From Bdellovibrionales bacterium (GTDB lineage: Bacteria > Bdellovibrionota > Bdellovibrionia > Bdellovibrionales > UBA1609), in assembly GCA_026713205.1 (NCBI GenBank), contig JAPOOY010000040.1, positions 1 through 14,905 of the forward strand: DNA of 14,905 bases. The letters are read 5' to 3'. The notes beneath the pieces are model-generated. The model was not told the DNA's origin. It was given only the letters and a program-made list of their open reading frames with translations, and ran no database searches. Position numbers and translations under genes: made by a program. Shown piece by piece: positions 8,334 to 14,807 of this stretch (positions are counted from its first letter, which is position 1; every line of letters starts with the position of its first letter).

Positions 8334-9839
8334 TTATCGGCACTTATGTGACCCAACATAATGGTAATTCCCCAACTCGTCCACCCAATGCTCCCCTGTA
8401 AACGGCCAGTAATCATAACCATTTTGAATGTAATAACTCCGACTGGTCTTTGCATCAACGAGAGGAAGACGGGCATACTTTTTTGCAATTCTCTTCTTCA
8501 AGAATTCTCTTTTACCCCTTACCATATCATATCTTAAATACTCTTCAGAACGGGCGAGCCGCTTGATATCACCCCGAATCTCCCTCAAAAGCCCTTTAAC
8601 CTCCTTACCTGCTAATTTCCTTACGGTCTCGCTACGAGCTTTTAAAATATAATCCACATTTCGTCCCACACGGCTTCGGACCCATCCCGCCGGCATGACT
8701 TTCAGCTTATTTCTTTCCTCTTCCAGTTTTTCCAAATACCTTAAATATCTTTTAAATTTTGAACTCTTCATGACCCGGCTTAAAACGACGGGAGGCAATG
8801 AAGAAGAACGAATGGGCGAGCCGGATTTTTTCGCCCTATGAGCGGCCATTATTTCATTAAAGTACATTTTATGGCGGTTTCCCGCATTCAAACTGCGATT
8901 CACAACTTTTAATGTGGGAAGATAAAGGCCATTAAACAAATTCAGCACCTTTTCCATTTCATAGTACCGGCATATATACAAATAAACATAAGCTCTTAAA
9001 ATCAAAGATTCCGGCTGATAATAGTCCTGATAAAAAGGAGAATGAAGAGTTTGAAAATTACTTAAAGCGGAACGAAAACGAGCTGATCTCAAATAGGACC
9101 AACTGCTCTCCAACAAAACATCATGCCAATAGGGGGTGTCTCTTGGAACGGAGCGATAGACCTTGATGGATTCATCAAATTTTCCAGCCTGATAGAGAGT
9201 GCGGGCCAGCCCCATTAAAGCCGCCACCCGAACTGTATCTGTAATCTGATGACGGGAGTGGGCTAAATTTCTAAATATTCGCTCAGCGCTGTTGACTCTG
9301 TTTTGTTCAGCATAGGACAGGCCAATGTGATATTGAGCGCGATTATAAAAAAAAGAATTATGTTTGATTTTTGAAAAACGAATGCGGCTTTTTGAATAGT
9401 TTTTCTTTTTAAAATGCCCCACTCCCTGATAAAAGTAAAACTTATCTCTTTGAGTTACAGGAAAATCCTTAAAATCCGCTAAACTGATGGCATAGTAAAA
9501 CAGAGCTTCATCCCCCAGATACTGGAGAATCTGTCCCAGCTTATCCAAAGCCTTTTTTCTATACTCCCGATTTCCATATTTGATAGGGTAGATAAACTGA
9601 ACAGCCGCCATATGATGAAACTCCATTTCCGAAAACACCATTCCCAAGGTGTATTTGATTTGCGCTCTTTTGTTTTTGTAGGCTTTTAACCGGCTTAAGC
9701 GGTAAAGCTCCTGGGACCCTTTAATTAAGTCCCCGCCAGCCACAATATTTAAGACTTTCTGCAAATAAACTCGGGGAGTTAAGCCTGCGGAGGGAAGACT
9801 GAATGTCGCAATATAAAGAAGCAAAATCCATTTTTTCAT
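8334..9839 (-). CDS. gltC: Secreted TPR-like protein, GltC-like
   Basis: A 501-residue protein with a signal peptide (about 1-19, cut near PSAG) and helical TPR-like repeats over about 60-310, for example RAQYHIGLSYAEQNRVNSAE (167-186) and ALMGLARTLYQAGKFDESIK (207-226). A distinctive block at 266-295 has SPFYQDYYQPES then ICRYYEME. A basic, coiled-coil-prone region (about 340-465) follows, and the protein ends with an aromatic/acidic motif YWPFTGEHWVDELG (477-490) and a near-terminal Cys500. It is expected in the periplasm, possibly at the outer membrane. Its ATG overlaps the upstream barrel gene's TGA by 4 bp (ATGA), indicating translational coupling. The order barrel-barrel-TPR matches gltB-gltA-gltC of Myxococcus, the main reason for the name; it is shorter than the myxobacterial protein as I recall it. 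A GltE/AglT-like role is the main alternative. Confidence 0.78.
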   Translation of the reverse strand: MKKWILLLYIATFSLPSAGLTPRVYLQKVLNIVAGGDLIKGSQELYRLSRLKAYKNKRAQIKYTLGMVFSEMEFHHMAAVQFIYPIKYGNREYRKKALDKLGQILQYLGDEALFYYAISLADFKDFPVTQRDKFYFYQGVGHFKKKNYSKSRIRFSKIKHNSFFYNRAQYHIGLSYAEQNRVNSAERIFRNLAHSRHQITDTVRVAALMGLARTLYQAGKFDESIKVYRSVPRDTPYWHDVLLESSWSYLRSARFRSALSNFQTLHSPFYQDYYQPESLILRAYVYLYICRYYEMEKVLNLFNGLYLPTLKVVNRSLNAGNRHKMYFNEIMAAHRAKKSGSPIRSSSLPPVVLSRVMKSSKFKRYLRYLEKLEEERNKLKVMPAGWVRSRVGRNVDYILKARSETVRKLAGKEVKGLLREIRGDIKRLARSEEYLRYDMVRGKREFLKKRIAKKYARLPLVDAKTSRSYYIQNGYDYWPFTGEHWVDELGNYHYVGSHKCR

Positions 9840-10654
9840 CGGTATTTCACTCCTGGAAAATAGTAATTCACTCCCACAGACAAATGCATATCCGTCGTAA
9901 AACCTTTTTGATGTTTGCTTGAATCTTGATCATGCACTAATCGCCGATAATAGACGATCAGCTGGAGATTCCACTCCAAACCCCAATCCTTATTCAAAGC
10001 AAAAGTCTGGCCGAAACCAAGCATTCCCGCCGGCCACCACTTTTTTTCTGGAGCATAATACACATTGGGATTCACCTTTTCCGGATCCAATTTTGTATTT
10101 GCTATGGTTGTTTCCACCTCTTTACTAGTGCCCTTAGTGACATAAATCACCCCACCTCCTAAAAGAAAAAACATATCAAAATAAATGATATGATCTTCCA
10201 GAAAGGAAAAAGCAAATTTCCCGTAAAAGGGATTCCATTTAAAATATCCCCCACCATAGTAACGGGAATCAACATTGGTAAAAGGAATTTTACCATTGAC
10301 CTCTATTAAATCGGTTGCAACATCTTTCTGTGCTCTCCAGAAGGCCATCCCTGAAACACCAAAACCAAATTGCTCCTGAACAAAAAAACCCAACTGACCT
10401 CTCATCCCTCCGGAATAAAAAAACTTATTATTTAAAAGACCGTTAAGGGCCAGTCCCACTTCTCCACGAAAAGTTTTTGGAAGATAGCGCTTTTGAATAA
10501 CCACAACATCTTTAAAGGGGGAAAGTCGTGACAGATCGGAAACACTTTTTACCTTCAGTTTTTTTATTTTCTGCAGAGAATCAGTTTCCTGTCCCCTGAT
10601 TCCCCACACGGAAAAAGACAAAAGAATAGAAAAAATCAGAATCAATGTTTTCAT
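9836..10654 (-). CDS. Outer-membrane beta-barrel protein, GltA/GltB-like (second of two)
   Basis: A 272-residue outer-membrane barrel. A signal peptide covers about residues 1-21. After a short basic periplasmic region (28-62), amphipathic beta strands rich in Tyr, Phe and Gly run to the C-terminus. The block NPFYGKFAFSF (141-151) followed by FDMFFLLGGG (159-168) is typical of the small barrels found in gliding clusters of myxobacteria and relatives. I chose the ATG at 10654 because it overlaps the upstream gene's TGA by 4 bp (ATGA) and begins the signal peptide directly. An ATG 27 bases earlier would add nine residues ahead of the signal peptide. The next gene start overlaps this stop in the same way. 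No enzyme motif is present; a structural role holding the machine in the outer membrane is inferred. GltA versus GltB is not resolved. Confidence 0.82.
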   Translation of the reverse strand: MKTLILIFSILLSFSVWGIRGQETDSLQKIKKLKVKSVSDLSRLSPFKDVVVIQKRYLPKTFRGEVGLALNGLLNNKFFYSGGMRGQLGFFVQEQFGFGVSGMAFWRAQKDVATDLIEVNGKIPFTNVDSRYYGGGYFKWNPFYGKFAFSFLEDHIIYFDMFFLLGGGVIYVTKGTSKEVETTIANTKLDPEKVNPNVYYAPEKKWWPAGMLGFGQTFALNKDWGLEWNLQLIVYYRRLVHDQDSSKHQKGFTTDMHLSVGVNYYFPGVKYR

Positions 10655-11442
10655 ATTAAAAATACAAACCCCACACTGCACACCAGATGAATAATCACAC
10701 CCTTTTGTACAGAGGGAATACTGCTATAAGACAAGGGGGAGGTTTGACTGCTTAACGGGACTTTAGCTGGAGACGGGCCATAGTAACCATAAAATCTTAA
10801 ACCACCTCGCAAAGCCAACCAACGGTTAAAATAAATTTTTAAACCCAAGCCTATATTCCCTGCCGGTGTTACAGTGCCTTCATTGAACATGATAATTCCC
10901 GGACCGGCGAAACCATAAATGGAAAGATTTGTAACAATTGTTTTGGCTATGCTGATCTTTCCATAAAACGGAGTGTACTGATAATTCAAAAATCCCATCA
11001 TCTGAGGATAGGGGACTTTCCAGACATCAATAGGTTCTACACTTGGTTGTGTTGGTTCTTTTAAATCCAATCCGGGCCATCTAATTCCAAAATGTTTTTT
11101 TTCCCCTTTTTCATTTTTCCATTCCCACCCAAGCAGCTTATCCCGAGGAGGAAACCAGGTGCCGGTTAAGCTGACACCATGAGTTTCAGTCATATAAAAA
11201 GCCAGCAATCCCGTGGCATAGAAAGGAAAATAAAAAGGCTCATCCGGACCAAAACTAAGACTCACCCCTCCCTCCAACCGTTTGGATAAGGTGATATTCC
11301 GTCCCAGAACCAAGTGCATAGGATCAAAAACCGGAAGTACGGATTCCTTGGCCAGTTCCTCTTTGGAGAATCGCACTTTGGCCGCTTCACCGGCTAAAGG
11401 ATAAAGAAGACACAATAATAGAAAAAAACGATGCCAACCCAT
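10651..11442 (-). CDS. Outer-membrane beta-barrel protein, GltA/GltB-like (first gene of the block)
   Basis: A 263-residue secreted protein with a signal peptide (1-20, cut at GEA-AK). The mature part alternates hydrophobic and polar residues in a beta-barrel pattern. It shares the YTPFYGKISIAKT block (156-168) and the following Gly-rich strand YGFAGPGIIMF (176-186) with the next gene, so the two are probably distant paralogs. The central insert (about 100-145) is charged and probably an extracellular loop. It is the first gene of the leftward block and overlaps the next by 4 bp. No good ribosome-binding site precedes the ATG; the -20 to -1 region is AT-rich. Outer-membrane localisation is strongly suggested; its role as GltA/GltB is inferred from pairing with the second barrel and the TPR gene. 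Confidence 0.8.
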   Translation of the reverse strand: MGWHRFFLLLCLLYPLAGEAAKVRFSKEELAKESVLPVFDPMHLVLGRNITLSKRLEGGVSLSFGPDEPFYFPFYATGLLAFYMTETHGVSLTGTWFPPRDKLLGWEWKNEKGEKKHFGIRWPGLDLKEPTQPSVEPIDVWKVPYPQMMGFLNYQYTPFYGKISIAKTIVTNLSIYGFAGPGIIMFNEGTVTPAGNIGLGLKIYFNRWLALRGGLRFYGYYGPSPAKVPLSSQTSPLSYSSIPSVQKGVIIHLVCSVGFVFLI

Positions 11443-11676
11443 ATTGATGCAAATTTGACTGAATCCAGTCCCCCACTTATCTTAAAACACTTTTTAAATT
11501 GATAAAAGAGCCAGACTTTTGTTAATATATATTCCAGCCATTAGTCTGCATATCCCGATTGAATATCAAAAACACTCTTTCACAAATGACAGCTGAATAA
11601 TCTAACGACACAAAGCCGGTTTCAGGATCCCACAGAGGCGCCGGCAAACCCATACAACATGGCGCTGAAGTTTATC
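11443..11676 (-). promoter_or_regulatory. Upstream region of the Glt-like block
   Basis: These 234 bp lie between the leftward glycosyltransferase stop and the first barrel gene, and are very AT-rich from about 11480 to 11580. The operon promoter should be here. Only weak minus-strand candidates are visible: TTGATA near 11568 with ACTAAT about 18 bp on, and TTAACA near 11524 with a poor -10. A short GCCGG/CCGGC pairing downstream of the glycosyltransferase gene could be a weak terminator. The region is stated as regulatory by position, not from a clear motif. Confidence 0.35.
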
Positions 11677-12915
11677 TTAATTTCGATTCTTTTTTCTGCC
11701 TGTCAGTAGAGGCCATATCCTTTTATAGAACTGATATTTGCTAAAGTACCAAAGTTTTGCCAGGGGAGTGCGATAGTAAAATCTAACAAGCATCCCGTAT
11801 AATGCTCCTACATAAGACCATACTAATCCTAAAAAACGCGAGATATAACCATGCAATACCCCCGCACAAAAACGAATCAATCCCAAAAGACGAATGGGAT
11901 ACACAGATATGATTCCATACAACGCTCCTATGTAAAACCACAGTCGGCCTGCATAAAACCATAACCGGCCTGCATACCTCCAGATGATACCCAGAATAAG
12001 ATGATTTTTCACAATGACCCAGCGGCTCTTCAAAATTAAAATAAAAAAGAACAGGATCCGAAAAGCAACAAAGCCTTTAGCCTTTTCCGATGAACCCGCC
12101 CAAAAATACCCCAATTTAAAAAACAAATGATAAATAAAAGGCATCCAGGAATGAGGCGCTGTGGGATTAAAGGCCGCCTCTTTTTTCATATCTATTTCCT
12201 GACTCCCGGCTTTTTCCCCCATCTGACCTTTAAAATGACCTTCACCCTGTTTAAAACTTTTTTGTATAAGAGAGAACATATTAACATGAATGACATGATA
12301 AACATCCAGATCTCTAAACAACATTAACTGATACCCATTATTCACCAATAAACGATTGAAACTTTCTTCCGAGCCGCCAAAAATAATTTGAGAATCAAAA
12401 ACAAAACCCTTATCAAACACTTCCCTTTTATAAGAGGCATTTCCTCCTATTAATTGATTGGTTTTATTGATATTTCCGGAAACAGTCTCTACCCACTGTT
12501 TTTGCTGTTCATAGTAAAACCGACTGACTCCTTTTAAATTATGATCTGTTTTATAACCCCCTCCTATGCCTTTAACCTCTTTCCATTCCTGATGCCGAGC
12601 TGCAAGTTGCGTTAAATGATCTGCCGAAGGGAGGAGACAATCATCATCCAAAAAATACAAAATCTCTCCTCCGGAAAAACGAATCCCTAAATTACGGGCT
12701 TTATTAACTCCCTTGGCGCCTGTTTCCATATACTTAAAATCATAAAATTCCCGTTTCCATTGATGGGATTTTTCTCTCAGATGATCGTCTCTTAAGTTAG
12801 AAATTAAAAGAATTTGAAGGTCATTTTTTGGAAAATTTTGATTCCGCAAAGAGTGAATGAGATACTCCACCTGTTTCGCTCTTTTATAAGTGGGGATAAT
12901 TACGGAAATAGTCAT
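11677..12915 (-). CDS. Family-2 glycosyltransferase with a repetitive aromatic C-terminal tail
   Basis: A 412-residue enzyme expected to transfer a sugar from a nucleotide sugar to a cell-surface glycan or lipid; donor and acceptor cannot be read from sequence. The GT-A domain begins at once with MTISVIIPTYKR (1-12), has NKARNLGIRFSGGEILYFLDDD (71-92; DDD is the metal/nucleotide site), GGNASYKREVF (157-167) and GGSEESFNRLL (180-190, the acceptor/base region). Membrane-prone segments follow at about 262-294. The last 110 residues are unusual: aromatic repeats YAGRLWF twice (314-327), then YIGALYG (328-334) and YVGALYG (368-374), with interspersed Arg and Tyr, suggesting membrane-surface helices. 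I chose this start because the conserved IIPTY motif normally lies within the first ten residues; an ATG at 12942 would add nine residues. The new start lies 7 bp after a -10-like box. Confidence 0.85.
   Translation of the reverse strand: MTISVIIPTYKRAKQVEYLIHSLRNQNFPKNDLQILLISNLRDDHLREKSHQWKREFYDFKYMETGAKGVNKARNLGIRFSGGEILYFLDDDCLLPSADHLTQLAARHQEWKEVKGIGGGYKTDHNLKGVSRFYYEQQKQWVETVSGNINKTNQLIGGNASYKREVFDKGFVFDSQIIFGGSEESFNRLLVNNGYQLMLFRDLDVYHVIHVNMFSLIQKSFKQGEGHFKGQMGEKAGSQEIDMKKEAAFNPTAPHSWMPFIYHLFFKLGYFWAGSSEKAKGFVAFRILFFFILILKSRWVIVKNHLILGIIWRYAGRLWFYAGRLWFYIGALYGIISVYPIRLLGLIRFCAGVLHGYISRFLGLVWSYVGALYGMLVRFYYRTPLAKLWYFSKYQFYKRIWPLLTGRKKNRN
11934..11975. repeat. Two tandem 21-bp repeats inside the glycosyltransferase tail
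   Basis: Two adjacent 21-bp units (11934-11954 and 11955-11975) share AAAACCA, then CCTGCAT at the end, differing at about three bases. They encode the heptapeptide YAGRLWF twice. A related GCTCCTA-containing motif occurs at about 11803 and 11925 and encodes GALYG twice. The pattern indicates recent in-frame duplication in the 3' part of the gene. Confidence 0.8.
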
Positions 12916-12953
12916 TGACTCTAAAATAGAAACCCGCAACATAAAAAGTCAAT
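12914..12953. promoter_or_regulatory. Compact divergent promoter with a 7-bp inverted repeat
   Basis: ATTGACT (12914-12920) and AGTCAAT (12947-12953) form a perfect inverted repeat that abuts or overlaps both start codons. Leftward: TTGACT (12952-12947), 18-bp spacer, TATTTT (12928-12923), then 7 bp to the ATG at 12915. Rightward: TTGACT (12915-12920), 19-bp spacer, CATAAA (12940-12945), then 8 bp to the ATG at 12954. Neither gene has a ribosome-binding site in this gap, so both messages would start at or next to the ATG (leaderless). Each -35 box falls at the other gene's start. The repeat could equally be an operator. Seen: repeat, spacing and lack of Shine-Dalgarno. Inferred: promoter function. 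Confidence 0.5.
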
Positions 12954-14489
12954 ATGACCTTTTCAAAACAACTCTATTTTCTGGATTCGGTCACCTATCT
13001 CACGCCTTTTATAAACAGCCCCTCTTCTTTTTACAACACCAGTCGCTTTGACTTTCACAGAAGCCTTAAAAAATGCCGTTCCGGTCATTTTACCGGAATT
13101 GTATTCTCTGAAAGGTTTTTAGACCATAAAGAATTGCCGGATTATATTAAAATCACCATAGCCGCCGACCTTACGCCTGTTCTTCATATATCGTCTTCCT
13201 TGTTCTTAAAAAAGCAATCTTTCCTTCTTAAATTATCTCAGACTTCTCCTTTTGGACTTAATATCAGTTTTACACACTCTGATGATCTTCCTCTCCACCA
13301 AATCCAATCCTTTCCAAAGAGTGGCTGTTTCTTCACCTTTGTACTCACCAGGCAATCGGTTTTAAATCAACTCCCTCGCTGGGTGTTAAAAAATACAGAA
13401 CTCTACTGTCCTTACAAAAGGTTCCGGAGAGATCCTTTTTTAACTCCCCGTCAGGTTTATCAGTTTTTAAAAAACCAATCTGTTCCCTTAAAGCCTTTTC
13501 AAGGAAATATCTATGATGACCAAATTAATTTGGATATGGATTTAGAGCCTGTCACACAGCCTTTTATAAGAAATTCTTTAACATCGGGAAAGACCATTCG
13601 GTTTTCCATTATCATCCCCTCTTATAACAATAAAATCCAATTGCTAAACACTTTGAAAAATCTGGCGCATCAAAATTACCCAAAAGATGAATATGAAATT
13701 ATTTCCATAGATGATGGCAGCATGGATGGGACTTTAAAGGCCCTCTCTGATTTTATAAATGAAAACAAACAGGTAAATATGTCTGTCATACATTTTCCCA
13801 GGGTGATTCCCCGCCAATCAGGAGATTACCGATTTAGAGCGGGAATTGCCAGAAACTTAGGAGCCAAACGGGCGCAGGGCCTCTATCTGGCGTTCCTGGA
13901 TGCGGATATTCTAACTCCTCCTCATTATCTGAATCAGCTGGAAAAAGAGCATTTAAAAGCGGATGTGGTACAGCTTAAAAGATACCATTTAAAAAAATCC
14001 ATGGATATAAATAAGCTCTTTTCTGATCCGGAAGGCTTAAAAAAGAACTGCTATATTGAAGAAAACGATTATTGGGGCGCTTTTTATAAAAAAGGTTTTG
14101 AAGGCTCCCATCCTCCCTGGAAATATGTCTGCACCTATGGACTGTCCCTTTCCAAGAGGGATTTTATGGATTATGGACGATTCAATACAAACTTTACAGG
14201 ATATGGGTTTGAAGACACCGATCTGGGATACCGTCTCCACAAAGCAAAAAAGAAACTGTTTCTCAGTGACATCCATTGCTACCACCAACCTCCCGAAAAA
14301 AACAGACGGGAACATAAAAGTTTCCTGAAAAGACACAGTCAATTGTCTAAAACGGCAAAAGTATTTTTCTATAATCATTTGGATCCGGAGATTTATGAAC
14401 AATTGACTGTTTATATGAAGCAGGAAAGAGGGCTGTCTTACTTTTTTCCAGGTCTTAGAAAACCTGTTTTTCCAAAACACTTCCTCTAA
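12954..14489 (+). CDS. Glycosyltransferase (GT2/GT7-C-type) with an unrecognised N-terminal domain
   Basis: A 511-residue protein in two parts. Residues 215-450 are a GT-A glycosyltransferase: FSIIIPSYNN (217-226), SIDDGSMDGT (251-260), AGIARNLGAKRAQG (296-309), LDAD (315-318; the DxD metal site), and GYGFEDTDLGYRL (416-428), the ED-containing motif of the galactosyltransferase-like C-terminal family, with HCYHQ (441-445) as a likely metal-binding histidine. Residues 1-210 match no family I can name. They show alternating strands and helices (GIVFSERF 48-55, IKITIAADLTPVLHIS 65-80, GLNISFTHSD 101-110), recalling a radical-SAM-like barrel without its CxxxCxxC cluster; this is speculative. TAA at 12942 blocks any earlier in-frame start. 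It shares a 38-bp divergent promoter with the other glycosyltransferase, and they may act in one surface-glycan pathway. Substrates are unknown. Confidence 0.85.
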   Translation: MTFSKQLYFLDSVTYLTPFINSPSSFYNTSRFDFHRSLKKCRSGHFTGIVFSERFLDHKELPDYIKITIAADLTPVLHISSSLFLKKQSFLLKLSQTSPFGLNISFTHSDDLPLHQIQSFPKSGCFFTFVLTRQSVLNQLPRWVLKNTELYCPYKRFRRDPFLTPRQVYQFLKNQSVPLKPFQGNIYDDQINLDMDLEPVTQPFIRNSLTSGKTIRFSIIIPSYNNKIQLLNTLKNLAHQNYPKDEYEIISIDDGSMDGTLKALSDFINENKQVNMSVIHFPRVIPRQSGDYRFRAGIARNLGAKRAQGLYLAFLDADILTPPHYLNQLEKEHLKADVVQLKRYHLKKSMDINKLFSDPEGLKKNCYIEENDYWGAFYKKGFEGSHPPWKYVCTYGLSLSKRDFMDYGRFNTNFTGYGFEDTDLGYRLHKAKKKLFLSDIHCYHQPPEKNRREHKSFLKRHSQLSKTAKVFFYNHLDPEIYEQLTVYMKQERGLSYFFPGLRKPVFPKHFL

Positions 14490-14678
14490 AAATTTTCCGG
14501 TTCTTCATAAGAAAAAATACTTACACCCTTTATAACAGACTATAGGGGTCAAAAATTCAAACATGCGTTTTGCCACAGAGCGACTTGCAGCCGCATCTAT
14601 GTCAAAGCCGAACTCATTTTTGACCCCTATAGTCTGTTATAAAGGGCTTATGTCTCTTAGATAAAAACCGGAAAATTT
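14490..14678. repeat. Outer 13-bp inverted repeat enclosing the inner element
   Basis: AAATTTTCCGGTT (14490-14502) and its exact complement AACCGGAAAATTT (14666-14678) enclose the inner 121-bp structure. A further CATAAG/CTTATG pair (14506-14511 and 14647-14652) lies between outer and inner arms. The left arm starts directly after the glycosyltransferase stop codon. Together with the inner arms this forms a 189-bp imperfect palindrome. It may be the remains of one larger element or an older terminator hairpin split by an insertion. Confidence 0.75.
14526..14646. repeat. Perfect 30-bp inverted repeat with 61-bp spacer (MITE-like element)
   Basis: The left arm (14526-14555) begins CCCTTTATAACAGACTATAG; the right arm (14617-14646) is its exact reverse complement over all 30 bases. 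The 61-bp spacer (14556-14616) is higher in GC than the surroundings. Arms this long and perfect suggest recent origin or strong selection. Size and form fit a miniature non-autonomous transposable element or a large palindromic repeat. CTTA occurs on both sides (14520-14523 and 14647-14650), but the left copy is two bases away from the arm, so a target duplication is not secure. No T run follows either arm directly, so a simple intrinsic terminator is unlikely. Confidence 0.8.
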
Positions 14679-14807
14679 CAAACAGGATCGGTATATCTCA
14701 ATTGTTTTTGAATTTTTCAGTTTTTTGCAAAAATAAAAATGTCTTTCATGCTGATTGTGTTTAAAAACTCAGGTTATTTTAACAATAATATATGCCATTT
14801 TGAGGAA

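Larger units (their letters stand above)
14490..14807. other. Intergenic region between convergent genes
   Basis: These 318 bp separate the rightward glycosyltransferase from leftward pyrG. The first 189 bp hold the nested inverted repeat described separately. The rest (14679-14807) is AT-rich, with poly-A/T stretches, an imperfect AT-rich hairpin near 14757-14783 and no gene. No classical GC-stem plus T-run terminator was found for either gene. Confidence 0.7.

Noticed and set aside
8237..8488. Leftward 83-codon frame crossing the end of the gltC-like gene
   Set aside because: It mostly overlaps the gltC-like coding region in another frame, has no recognisable domain and no good ribosome-binding site.
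10655..10681. Nine-residue N-terminal extension of the second barrel protein
   Set aside because: The ATG at 10654 begins a clean signal peptide and gives a 4-bp ATGA overlap like the next junction.
12916..12942. Start of the leftward glycosyltransferase at the ATG ending at 12942
   Set aside because: It adds nine residues before the conserved IIPTY motif, lacks a ribosome-binding site, and overlaps the candidate promoter.
14037..14480. Leftward 147-codon frame opposite the rightward glycosyltransferase
   Set aside because: The plus strand carries conserved GT-A motifs here (GYGFEDTDLGYRL); the antisense frame has none.
14526..14646. Simple rho-independent terminator for the glycosyltransferase or pyrG
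   Set aside because: The loop is 61 bases and no T run directly follows either arm, unlike an intrinsic terminator.
14563..14664. Rightward 33-codon frame across the spacer and right arm of the inverted repeat
   Set aside because: No ribosome-binding site, very short, half of it is set by the repeat arm, and the other strand is open too; nothing suggests selection for protein.
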